Source: M3007 sp033762055
GTDB lineage: Bacteria; Bacteroidota; Bacteroidia; Chitinophagales; Saprospiraceae
Assembly (NCBI GenBank): GCA_033762055.1
Contig: JANRLZ010000441.1
Coordinates: 1 to 18,811, forward strand
Direction: 5' to 3'
DNA: 18,811 nt
Of the stretch, positions 7,140-14,103 are shown piece by piece; position 1 is the stretch's first letter, and each line of letters starts with the position of its first letter. The notes beneath the pieces were generated by a model. That model saw nothing but the letters and a program-made list of their open reading frames with translations. It did no database searches and was not told the DNA's origin. Position numbers and translations under genes: made by a program.

Positions 7140-7627
7140 GTGCATCCGATATAGAAGCCTTGGTATGGGAGCGTCTTGCACTGATTCCCGATCCGGAAAT
7201 ACCCGTCATCAGCATACTCGAACTGGGCGTAGTGCGTAATGTGCGTTATGACGGCAAGTTACTGGAATTAGACATCACGCCTACTTATACCGGATGCCCG
7301 GCCATGCAATTGTTCGTGGCGGAAATCAAGGCCGCCATGCACGATCAGGGATTGGATCAGGTTAAAATCAATACGGTCTATTCACCTGCCTGGACAACGG
7401 ACTGGCTCACGGCGGAAGCCAAAGAAAAATTGCGCCGGTACGGCATCGCTCCGCCCGTAAAAAATGCAGATAGTGGAGACCCTTTTGCAGAACCGCCTTT
7501 GGTGCCATGCCCGCGATGCGACTCGGATCACACCCGCCTGGTCAGCCAGTTTGGCGCCACGGCCTGTAAATCGTTGTACACTTGTCAGGATTGTAAAGAG
7601 CCTTTCGAGTATTTTAAACACTTTTGA
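7133..7627 (+). CDS. paaD: PaaD, Fe-S/maturation-type protein of the phenylacetyl-CoA epoxidase cluster
   Basis: 164 aa from ATG 7133, which overlaps the end of paaC; the longer open frame starting at 6887 runs inside paaC and is not used. The N-terminal half is a MIP18/DUF59 domain (IPDPEIPVISILELGVV, then TPTYTGCPAM), the type found in Fe-S cluster assembly factors. The C-terminal half has a four-cysteine zinc-ribbon-like site, CPRC near 124 and the CQDC in YTCQDCKEP near 153, typical of PaaD (PaaJ). It probably helps mature the epoxidase complex. It is the last gene of the block; no paaE reductase follows, and the next gene is on the opposite strand. Confidence 0.93.
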   Translation: MVSASDIEALVWERLALIPDPEIPVISILELGVVRNVRYDGKLLELDITPTYTGCPAMQLFVAEIKAAMHDQGLDQVKINTVYSPAWTTDWLTAEAKEKLRRYGIAPPVKNADSGDPFAEPPLVPCPRCDSDHTRLVSQFGATACKSLYTCQDCKEPFEYFKHF

Positions 7628-7672
7628 GCAACTGCGCTGATTACAAGTCGTTATAGAAAACCTGGACCTGTT

Positions 7673-8965
7673 CTAAACCAGGGCGGCATGTTCTTCCCGT
7701 ATGATTTTTGGCGTCGGAACGGCAGCCAGCGCCTGTTCGATATCCCACCAAAGGTCTTCCACATTTTCAACACCGACCGACAGACGAACCAGGTTTTCGC
7801 TGATGCCGTACACCCGTTTATCTTCCGGCGAAACACCGGCATGCGTCATGGAGGCCGGGTGTTGCGCCAGTGATTCGGTGCTCCCGAGACTTACGGCGAG
7901 TTTCACTAATTTCAGGTGATTCAAAAAAGCAAATGCCTCCGGCTCGCCGCCTTTCAGTTCGAAAGAAACCATTGCGCCCGGCGAACTGCATTGTTTGCGA
8001 TAAGTATCGAATTCGGCGCCGTCGGCGCTGGTCAGCAAACCCAGATAGTGTACTTTTTGAATGGCAGGATGGCGTTGCAGGCGACGTGCGATTTCCTGTG
8101 CATTTTCCGCCTGTTTTTCCATGCGCAATTTCATGGTTTCCAGGCTGCGAAGGAGCAGCCAGCCGGTATATGGTGCAATCATATTGCCCAAAAAGGTGCG
8201 CAGGGTTTTTACCCGCGTCATCAGGGCAGCGTTGCCCAGGCAGGCGCCGGCGATTACATCGCTGTGCCCGCCGATGTACTTGGTAGCAGAATACAGTACC
8301 AGATCGGCGCCATGCCCCAGCGGGTGCTGCCAAAGCGGGCCGAGGTAAGTATTGTCAACCGCCACCAGTGTGCGCCGGCCACTTTGCCCAAATTGATCGG
8401 CTATGCGGCGGCACATCTCGATATCAACCAGATCGTTGGTCGGATTGGCCGGGGTTTCGAGGTAAATCATGGCAAGGCGGTGGGCCTTGCCGCTTTTTTG
8501 CAACATATTTTCCAGGTCGCTTTGGGTGGCCTTGGGGTGAAACCCCATTACTTCTATGCCAAATTTCGGCAAAAGATGGTGTACAAAGTGATCGGTACCG
8601 CCGTAGAGCGGATTGCTGTATAAAAGCAAGTCGCCCGGTTGTAAAAACTCGAACAACACGGTGGCAATAGCAGCCATGCCGCTTTCAAAAACAGCGCATT
8701 CCTCGGCTTTATCCCAAAGCGCCAGGCGTTCTTCCAGAATCTGCATGTCGGGATTGTTCAGGCGACTGTAAATCAAGCCGGTCTTTTCCCGAGGTGCTTT
8801 TTCGCGCAGACCGTAAGCCAGTTCGAAAAAACCCTTCCCTTCTTCCGCAGAGTTGAAAACAAACGTCGAAGTCTGGAAGATCGGACACTTTACAGCGCCC
8901 TCCGACCATTCGGGCCGGTAGCCGTGCGACATCATCAGGGTTTCGGGTTGGAAATTCTTTTTCAT
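7673..8965 (-). CDS. Cys/Met metabolism PLP-dependent enzyme (cystathionine gamma-synthase/lyase family)
   Basis: 430-aa trans-sulfuration-type enzyme of fold type I. Residues that bind PLP are visible: Y66-S-R, the glycine region ESGMAA near 94-99, D204 in VAVDNTY, and the Schiff-base lysine K229 in YSATKYIGGHSDV. The substrate-site loop reads LYGGTDHF (near 120), with glycine where methionine gamma-lyases carry a cysteine, so a cystathionine-type or mixed activity is more likely. The exact substrate cannot be set by sequence. ATG 8965 (MKKNFQPETLMMSHGY) is chosen; the open frame extends upstream into AT-rich non-coding sequence. It is divergent from an Lrp/AsnC regulator with 135 bases between starts, a usual arrangement for amino-acid-responsive control. 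Confidence 0.9.
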   Translation of the reverse strand: MKKNFQPETLMMSHGYRPEWSEGAVKCPIFQTSTFVFNSAEEGKGFFELAYGLREKAPREKTGLIYSRLNNPDMQILEERLALWDKAEECAVFESGMAAIATVLFEFLQPGDLLLYSNPLYGGTDHFVHHLLPKFGIEVMGFHPKATQSDLENMLQKSGKAHRLAMIYLETPANPTNDLVDIEMCRRIADQFGQSGRRTLVAVDNTYLGPLWQHPLGHGADLVLYSATKYIGGHSDVIAGACLGNAALMTRVKTLRTFLGNMIAPYTGWLLLRSLETMKLRMEKQAENAQEIARRLQRHPAIQKVHYLGLLTSADGAEFDTYRKQCSSPGAMVSFELKGGEPEAFAFLNHLKLVKLAVSLGSTESLAQHPASMTHAGVSPEDKRVYGISENLVRLSVGVENVEDLWWDIEQALAAVPTPKIIREEHAALV

Positions 8966-9020
8966 GATTGAATAATTTTCCACAAAAATGAAAATAGTGA
9001 TACATTTCATCCTATAATCA

Positions 9021-9053
9021 AACAACATCAAGAAAATGAATCTCATTGTTGTT
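9021..9053. promoter_or_regulatory. Dyad AACAACA/TGTTGTT in the divergent PLP enzyme-Lrp region
   Basis: AACAACA at 9021-9027 and TGTTGTT at 9047-9053 form a perfect 7-base dyad with a 19-base spacer, centred in the 135-base divergent intergenic region. The position suits an operator for the neighbouring Lrp-type regulator. A candidate -7 element CATTTTTG (one mismatch) for the PLP gene lies at 8990-8983 on the minus strand. The dyad is seen; binding is inference. Confidence 0.35.
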
Positions 9054-9100
9054 CTTTTTTTTGAATAATAGTCTGAAACACCAATCAATACCGTCCAGAT

Positions 9101-9580
9101 ATGGAAAAAAAATCCGGCATGCTTGATGCCTCCGACCGGAACATCCTGCGCCTGTTGCAGGAAGACGCTTTTTTAACCACCAAAGAAATAGCCGCCCGCG
9201 TCAATATGACGACCACCCCCGTTTTCGAACGCATTAAACGAATGGAGCAAGAGGGGTATATTGCCCGTTACAGCGCCCTGCTTGACCGACGAAAAGTGGA
9301 TTTGCCGCTGCTGGTATTTGTGGATGTTTCTCTCAAAGAGCACAACCGCGATTATTTGCTTCGGTTTGAACAGGAAATTGCCCGCCTGCCGGAGGTCATC
9401 GAATGCCACCACATCGCCGGCGCATACGATTATCTCCTGAAAGTGGTCGTCGGAGACATGGATGATTATCAGCGTTTTGTAAAGGAAAAACTGGCCGCTC
9501 TCGAAAATATCGGGCGGGTACAAAGCCATTTTGTGATGACCGAAATCAAGAACACCACCGTGCTGCCGCTGGCAGACTAA
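9101..9580 (+). CDS. Lrp/AsnC-family transcriptional regulator
   Basis: 159-aa feast/famine regulator. The N-terminal winged helix-turn-helix (about residues 8-68) reads LDASDRNILRLLQEDAFLTTKEIAARVNMTTTPVFERIKRMEQEGYI. The C-terminal ligand-binding domain (about 75-155) has the RAM/AsnC pattern VFVDVSLKEH, then LPEVIECHHIAGAYDYLLKVVVGDMDDYQRFV. Length is normal. The divergent PLP enzyme gene is its probable target, with an amino acid as effector. Its stop codon overlaps the stop of the convergent DUF4136 gene by three bases. Confidence 0.94.
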   Translation: MEKKSGMLDASDRNILRLLQEDAFLTTKEIAARVNMTTTPVFERIKRMEQEGYIARYSALLDRRKVDLPLLVFVDVSLKEHNRDYLLRFEQEIARLPEVIECHHIAGAYDYLLKVVVGDMDDYQRFVKEKLAALENIGRVQSHFVMTEIKNTTVLPLAD

Positions 9581-10176
9581 TAATTCGCCCCCAGTCTTTG
9601 TTCACCCGAGGGCGTCGGTGTCGGCAGAATCGGGTATTTTTTAAATATCTGACGTACAGCGTCTTCAATCCGCTTTTTTACCTGATCGGGTTGTAATTGG
9701 TCAATGACGCCTACTGCAACGCCCCGCCATACCTGTTGCCCGTTCTCGGCGTCCATGAAGTCAACCATCAAAGTCCCCTCCCGGTAATAAACCGGTCTCA
9801 CCCGCTGGCAATGGGTACGCGAACGGGCTTCGTGCTCGTCTTTGCATTCCCATTCGGTCTGATAGTACACCCGGTTTTGAATCACGACATGGTAATGCAA
9901 CAATAAATCAGGCCCCGCATCGCACAAACGATAGCCGCGCATCCCCATTTGAGCATCCACCGCTTCGCGGATATTGCGTTCAATTTGCTCGCTTACCCGG
10001 AGTTGGGCCGGATCGCCGGGCAAAATCCCGTTGTTGGGAAGCCATTTATAACTGTAATATTGGTACAGATTGGCGCCGGGTTCTACCTCGGCATAAACTT
10101 TGGTAAACGGTGAGCAGGCATGCCAAAACAAGGGCATTGCCAGCAAAACAATTCGCAGGAGTGCGCTAAGTTTCAT
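9577..10176 (-). CDS. DUF4136-family lipoprotein
   Basis: 199 aa from ATG 10176 (MKLSALLRIVLLAMPLFWHACSPF); an in-frame ATG four codons upstream at 10188 is possible. The N-terminus is a lipoprotein-like signal, though the bases before the cysteine read FWHAC, a weak lipobox. The rest fits DUF4136: YKWLPNN near the start, a middle helix SEQIERNIREAVDAQMGMRGY, DLLLHYHVVIQNRV, and GTLMVDFMDAENGQQVWRGVAVGVI. Function of the family is not known; these are envelope-anchored proteins of many Bacteroidota and Proteobacteria. It is convergent with the Lrp gene and divergent from the HMA gene. Confidence 0.85.
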   Translation of the reverse strand: MKLSALLRIVLLAMPLFWHACSPFTKVYAEVEPGANLYQYYSYKWLPNNGILPGDPAQLRVSEQIERNIREAVDAQMGMRGYRLCDAGPDLLLHYHVVIQNRVYYQTEWECKDEHEARSRTHCQRVRPVYYREGTLMVDFMDAENGQQVWRGVAVGVIDQLQPDQVKKRIEDAVRQIFKKYPILPTPTPSGEQRLGANY

Positions 10177-10216
10177 GGTACACGGCAATTATTGATGATA
10201 GAAGCGGGCAGATGTC

Positions 10217-10232
10217 TTGCAAAAAATTGCAA
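10217..10232. promoter_or_regulatory. TTGCAA-AAAA-TTGCAA dyad upstream of DUF4136
   Basis: Two copies of the self-complementary hexamer TTGCAA, four bases apart, lie 41 bases upstream of the DUF4136 start. Further TGCAAAA words occur near 10250 and 10346 in the same intergenic region. This could be an operator or part of the AT-rich promoter for DUF4136. Low confidence. Confidence 0.3.
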
Positions 10233-10277
10233 AACCATCCATTTCCCCTGCAAAAATCTACCCGGCTGGATGGGATA

Positions 10278-10319
10278 ACAATGACAGTCATCACTCCGGT
10301 TCGGAACATCTGTCATTGT
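10278..10319. promoter_or_regulatory. Nested dyad upstream of the HMA gene
   Basis: ACAATGACAG at 10278-10287 and CTGTCATTGT at 10310-10319 form a perfect 10-base dyad with a 22-base spacer, and TCCG-GTT-CGGA forms a smaller hairpin inside that spacer. The right arm contains the TTG that would serve as the -33 box of the HMA promoter. A metal-responsive operator is a reasonable guess from the gene it faces. Confidence 0.5.
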
Positions 10320-10347
10320 GTCTCCCGCGTACAAGGCGACACTTTTG
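10316..10347 (+). promoter_or_regulatory. Promoter for HMA protein gene (TTG, 21 bases, CACTTTTG)
   Basis: A -33 TTG at 10316-10318 is followed after 21 bases by CACTTTTG at 10340-10347, one mismatch from TAnnTTTG. The HMA start codon at 10363 is 15 bases on, giving a short leader. This is the best-spaced Bacteroidota promoter I see in the window. Confidence 0.45.
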
Positions 10348-10362
10348 CAAAAAAAACTTGCC

Positions 10363-10635
10363 ATGACCGACATCATTTCCATACAAAATCTCAAATGCAA
10401 CGGCTGTGCAGCCAGTATCATCAAAACGCTGAAAGCATTTCCGGAAGTAAAAGAAGTACATGTTGATTTCAACGACGCCTCGGTTCATATTGAAACCGAC
10501 GAACCGGAAAGACATCCCGCTTACGAACAGGCACTGACTGCAGCCGGCTATCCACCGGTGGGGGTGGAAAATACCACGGGGCGAAAAGTGCGTTCGTACA
10601 TCAGCTGCGCCATCGGCCGGGTGCATGCCGACTAA
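10363..10635 (+). CDS. Small heavy-metal-associated (HMA) domain protein
   Basis: 90-aa soluble metallochaperone-like protein. Residues 1-66 form an HMA ferredoxin-like fold with the metal site C11-N-G-C14 in IQNLKCNGCAASIIKTL, then VKEVHVDFNDASVHIE and a terminal ALTAAGYPPV. The tail VRSYISCAIGR carries a third cysteine; I recall similar SCAIGR-like tails in Bacteroidota homologues, so full length is normal. ATG 10363 is chosen since it begins MTDIISIQNL; the open frame extends to 10318 over the promoter. It probably carries Cu(I) or another soft metal. It precedes a P-type ATPase by 118 bases, but that ATPase is not of the heavy-metal P1B type. Confidence 0.88.
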   Translation: MTDIISIQNLKCNGCAASIIKTLKAFPEVKEVHVDFNDASVHIETDEPERHPAYEQALTAAGYPPVGVENTTGRKVRSYISCAIGRVHAD

Positions 10636-10684
10636 GTACCCTCGTCCCTTCCTTTTCAAATGCTTCATCCGGGTGCATACCGAC
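10617..10684 (+). repeat. 16-base direct repeat around the HMA gene end
   Basis: CCGGGTGCATGCCGAC at 10617-10632 and CCGGGTGCATACCGAC at 10669-10684 differ by one base and are offset by 52 bases. The first copy overlaps the last codons of the HMA gene and the second lies in the spacer before the ATPase. It may be a local duplication or paired binding sites. Confidence 0.5.
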
Positions 10685-10753
10685 AATTTTTGTTCCGGGG
10701 TGTTCGCCAAACCAATGCTTTGACGTAACATTGCACACCAGTCCGTTTTTGAT

Positions 10754-13255
10754 ATGCAACAAAACCCGCCTCCTGCACCCGAAACGGCGACCCAATCATC
10801 TGTGTATGGATTAAGCGCAGCAGAAGCGGCAGAACGGCTGCGTACATTCGGCAAGAATGAACTGGAAGCCGATCATCGCAATCCGCTTCTGATCAGCCTT
10901 TGGCACATCGCCACCGAGCCGATGTTTATCCTGCTGGCGGTGGCCTGCATCCTTTACTTTTTTCTTGGCGACTTTACCGAAGCAATGATGATGGTGGTAT
11001 CCATCCTTTTTGTTGCCGGTATCGAACTATATCAGGAAACCAAAAGCGAACGCGCGCTGGAGGCGTTGCGGCGTTATACCCGCGCCCAGGTACGGGTGAA
11101 ACGCGACGGCGAGTGGATCGAACTTCCGGGCGAAGAACTGGTTCCCGGCGATTTGGTACGTATCGAGGAAGGCGAACGTATAGCGGCAGATGGTTTTCTG
11201 ATTGAATACCACGACCTGTCGGTAGATGAATCCGTACTGACCGGCGAGAGCCTGCCGGTAGAAAAGGGCGAAAATGAATCGACCCGGAAAGTATATCAGG
11301 GTACCACCGTCGCCTCCGGAAATGGCCTTCTTGTGGTAAGTGAAACCGGCGCGCGCACCGAATTTGGGAAATTAGGTAAATCCATCGAATCGGTTGAAAG
11401 CGCGCCCACACCCTTACAAAAACAGATCAAACGGTTTGTCCAACAAATGGGGATTGTGGGCGGACTGGCATTTATCCTCGTTTTTGTGCTGAACTATTGG
11501 GCGGAGCCGGATGTATGGAAAGCCCTGCTGTTTTCGCTTACCCTGGCCATGGCTATTTTGCCGGAAGAGATTCCGGTCGCTTTCAGCGCTTTTATGGGTC
11601 TCGGTGCATACCGGATGATTCAACACGGAATTTTGGCCAAAAAACCCCAAACCGTGGAAAGCCTCGGTTCAGCCACCGTTATTTGTCTGGATAAAACCGG
11701 CACCATCACCGAAAACCGCATGTCGGTAGCGGAAATCGTGGACTTTTCCGGCAAGGGGCAAACCCTGCAATTCGCCCTGTGGGCCAGCGAACCGGAACCA
11801 TTTGACGCGATGGAAAAAGCGTTGTTGCGCTACGGTAATGAAATCTTGCCGCATGGCGATCCGCGCAAGGGTTTTGCCCTCTACAAAGAATATCCCCTGG
11901 GCGGCAAACCGCCGATGATGACCCATATCTGGGAAAATAAAGACCGCGAACGTATGGTTGCCTGCAAGGGCGCAGTGGAAAGGATTCTCAACGCGACCCA
12001 ACTCGACGATGTGGAGCGCGAACGGGTACTCGCCGAAACAGAAGCCCTTGCCGACCGCGGATACCGCGTACTGGGCGTGGCCGGCGCCGTTTTTTCCGGC
12101 GAAAATTTCCCAACCGAGCAGGACGCATTTGATTGGGAATTTGAAGGGCTGGTGGCATTTTACGACCCGCCCAAGGAAAATGTCGGCGAAGTCTTCCAGC
12201 AATTTTACAAGGCAGGCATACGGATCATGATGATCACCGGCGACCATGTGGTAACGGCCAAAAACATCGCCCGTAACACCGGCTTCAGCGGAGCAGAAAT
12301 CGCCCTGACCGGCAATGAAGTCATGGCGATGGATGATGAAAGCCTGCAAGCAGCCGTGCAAAAGGTCAATATTTTCGCACGAATGTTCCCCGATGCAAAA
12401 CTACGGGTAGTGAATGCCCTCAAGGCCACCGGCGAAACCGTTGCCATGTCGGGCGACGGCGTCAACGACGGTCCGGCGCTCAAGGCGGCACAAATAGGCG
12501 TTGCCATGGGCAAAAAAGGCACCGAAATTGCCAAAAGCGCCGCCTCACTGGTATTGCTGGAAGACAACCTGCACGCCATGACCACGGCAATCGGCATGGG
12601 GCGGCGCCTCTACGACCACCTGCGCAAGGCCATTCGCTATGTCATTTCCATTCATTTGCCTATTATTCTGGTGGTGTTGTTGCCGCTATTGCTCGGCTGG
12701 CAATACGTACATATTTTGCTGCCCCTGCACGTCATCTTTCTGGAATTGGTCATGGATCCGATTGCCGCCATCGCCTTCGAAAACGAACCCGCCGAGCCTA
12801 ACCTGATGCGCAAGCGGCCTCGCCCGGGCAATAGCTCCCTGTTTTCGTGGAAAGAATTGGGCGTCAGCCTCTTGCAAGGCGCCGCCATCACGGCAAGTGT
12901 GTTGTATATGTACCACTGGGCTGCCGGACAAGGGAAAATGGAAGACGGTGTCCGCTCGGTCGTTTTTGCCACCCTGGTTTCAGCCAATCTGTTTCTAACC
13001 TTGTCGAACCGCTCTTTTGATTTTGCCCTGCATCGCACGTTGTTTTACAAAAACCGGATGCTGCCTGTTATTCTGTTTATCTCGGTGGTCATGTTGCTGG
13101 CCATTTTGTACCTCCCTTTCCTGGCCGGGCTGTTTAAAATGACCGCGCTAACCGCCGTCGAACTGGGCTGGTGCGTTCTGGCAGGATTTGTCAGCATCAT
13201 CTGGTTCGAATTGTATAAAGCCTTGCGGGAGTGGCTCGAAACGAAGGCAGATTGA
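10754..13255 (+). CDS. P2-like cation-transporting P-type ATPase of uncertain ion
   Basis: 833-aa ion pump of the inner membrane. In order: an N-terminal cation-ATPase domain (VYGLSAAEAAERLRTFGKNEL, about 17-38), two helices, the actuator domain with TGES at 163-166, helices 3-4 with PEEIP at 270-274, the phosphorylation site D313-KTGT, an N-domain with KGA (ACKGAVERI), the hinge GDGVNDGPAL at 567-576, and about six C-terminal helices. There is no CPC motif and no N-terminal metal domain, so it is not P1B. It resembles Ca2+-type P2 pumps, but helix 4 reads PEEIP rather than PEGLP and helix 6 has E664 and D668 in LELVMDP where SERCA has Asn-x-x-Thr-Asp. The ion is therefore open. All catalytic motifs are intact. 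Confidence 0.9.
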   Translation: MQQNPPPAPETATQSSVYGLSAAEAAERLRTFGKNELEADHRNPLLISLWHIATEPMFILLAVACILYFFLGDFTEAMMMVVSILFVAGIELYQETKSERALEALRRYTRAQVRVKRDGEWIELPGEELVPGDLVRIEEGERIAADGFLIEYHDLSVDESVLTGESLPVEKGENESTRKVYQGTTVASGNGLLVVSETGARTEFGKLGKSIESVESAPTPLQKQIKRFVQQMGIVGGLAFILVFVLNYWAEPDVWKALLFSLTLAMAILPEEIPVAFSAFMGLGAYRMIQHGILAKKPQTVESLGSATVICLDKTGTITENRMSVAEIVDFSGKGQTLQFALWASEPEPFDAMEKALLRYGNEILPHGDPRKGFALYKEYPLGGKPPMMTHIWENKDRERMVACKGAVERILNATQLDDVERERVLAETEALADRGYRVLGVAGAVFSGENFPTEQDAFDWEFEGLVAFYDPPKENVGEVFQQFYKAGIRIMMITGDHVVTAKNIARNTGFSGAEIALTGNEVMAMDDESLQAAVQKVNIFARMFPDAKLRVVNALKATGETVAMSGDGVNDGPALKAAQIGVAMGKKGTEIAKSAASLVLLEDNLHAMTTAIGMGRRLYDHLRKAIRYVISIHLPIILVVLLPLLLGWQYVHILLPLHVIFLELVMDPIAAIAFENEPAEPNLMRKRPRPGNSSLFSWKELGVSLLQGAAITASVLYMYHWAAGQGKMEDGVRSVVFATLVSANLFLTLSNRSFDFALHRTLFYKNRMLPVILFISVVMLLAILYLPFLAGLFKMTALTAVELGWCVLAGFVSIIWFELYKALREWLETKAD

Positions 13256-13272
13256 AGAATTTCTTTACCTGT

Positions 13273-14103
13273 TTATTCTCCACAAAGTTCGCGCGCCTCG
13301 TTCATGATGATTTTCTGCCGGTCTTTCGACACATGAATACGTTCTGTCCAGTTGCCGTGTCGGGTCAGGGTTTTGCTCAATACAATGCCGCTTTCGAGCA
13401 ACTGGATTTTTTCCCGGCGAGTGAGGGTGGTCAGGCAGGTTAAGGGATGAAGTCCGGCACTTTCCACCAATTCGCGCAGACTTTTTCCGGAGGGATAGTT
13501 CCAGCCGATGAGTTCCAATCCCGCACAGCGGCCGTACCGCATAGCATCGTCGGAAAAACGGGTATTGGTCACAATCCAGGCGTGTACCGATTGAAGGTCG
13601 GATGTTTGGGAACGTTTTTTTTCAAGATCGCGGAAGCGGGAATGAATGTACAGCGGAATTTTTACGTTGCTGACCGAGCCGGCCATGGGATGGTACTTAC
13701 ATTCGACCCAGATCAATTCGTTGGGGCCTTCGGCTACCACATCCACTTCATGTTGCACACAAGCGCCTTGAAGGAGTTGGCGGGTCTTGACCTCGTAACC
13801 CTTTGATTTTAGGATTTCAGAAACAAAATCTTCAAAAGGAAAACCCGAATTGCCAAAATCAAGCATGGCCTGTTTCAGTGTATAGCGGGCGGCGGTAGGA
13901 CGGTGGAGCCGTTTGAGGAGTTTAAAGGCGCGCTTGTAAATGGTTTTGGTGGACATGCCTTCCTGCCATTGCCCCTCCATTTCCTGCAATATCTGGTTGA
14001 TGAGTGATTCTTGCGCCCCCGAATGGCGCAAGGAACGGCGGAGTTTTTCCTCGTCAAATGCTTCAGTCTGGCCGGAGGCTTTCGTTACCTGAAAGGTGTT
14101 CAT
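13273..14103 (-). CDS. ATP-cone plus PD-(D/E)XK (Mrr-like) nuclease fusion
   Basis: 276-aa protein. Residues 3-84 are an ATP-cone (FQVTKASGQTEAFDEEKLRRSLRHSGA, then TKTIYKRAFKLLKR and the helix AARYTLKQAMLDFG), the nucleotide-sensing module best known from ribonucleotide reductases and NrdR. Residues 86-200 are a restriction-endonuclease-like domain: FEDFVSEILKSKGYEV, then E119-V-D121 and E134-C-K136, a complete PD-(D/E)XK active site, and AWIVTNTRFSDDAMRYG as in Mrr-type nucleases. Residues 208-276 are a helical tail (SLRELVESAGLHPLTCLTTL) of helix-hairpin-helix appearance. The start at 14103 lies 41 bases inside the upstream DUF6544 gene. A (d)NTP-gated nuclease is a reasonable inference; no methylase or other restriction genes adjoin it. 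Confidence 0.85.
   Translation of the reverse strand: MNTFQVTKASGQTEAFDEEKLRRSLRHSGAQESLINQILQEMEGQWQEGMSTKTIYKRAFKLLKRLHRPTAARYTLKQAMLDFGNSGFPFEDFVSEILKSKGYEVKTRQLLQGACVQHEVDVVAEGPNELIWVECKYHPMAGSVSNVKIPLYIHSRFRDLEKKRSQTSDLQSVHAWIVTNTRFSDDAMRYGRCAGLELIGWNYPSGKSLRELVESAGLHPLTCLTTLTRREKIQLLESGIVLSKTLTRHGNWTERIHVSKDRQKIIMNEARELCGE

Noticed and set aside
7661..7682. CCTGG/CCAGG hairpin between paaD and the PLP gene as a bidirectional terminator
   Set aside because: Only 5 bp with a 12-base loop and no U-tract; too weak to call.
7816..8623. Plus-strand open frames inside the PLP enzyme gene
   Set aside because: The minus-strand product has all PLP-binding motifs; the plus frames are antisense shadows.
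10601..10795. Minus-strand frame in the HMA-ATPase spacer with a protein-like stretch (KHWFGEHPGTKIVG)
   Set aside because: Short, overlaps the ends of two solid genes and matches no family I know. A remnant cannot be excluded, but there is no support for calling it.
11669..12361. Long minus-strand frame within the P-type ATPase gene
   Set aside because: The plus-strand protein has all P-type ATPase motifs; this is a shadow.
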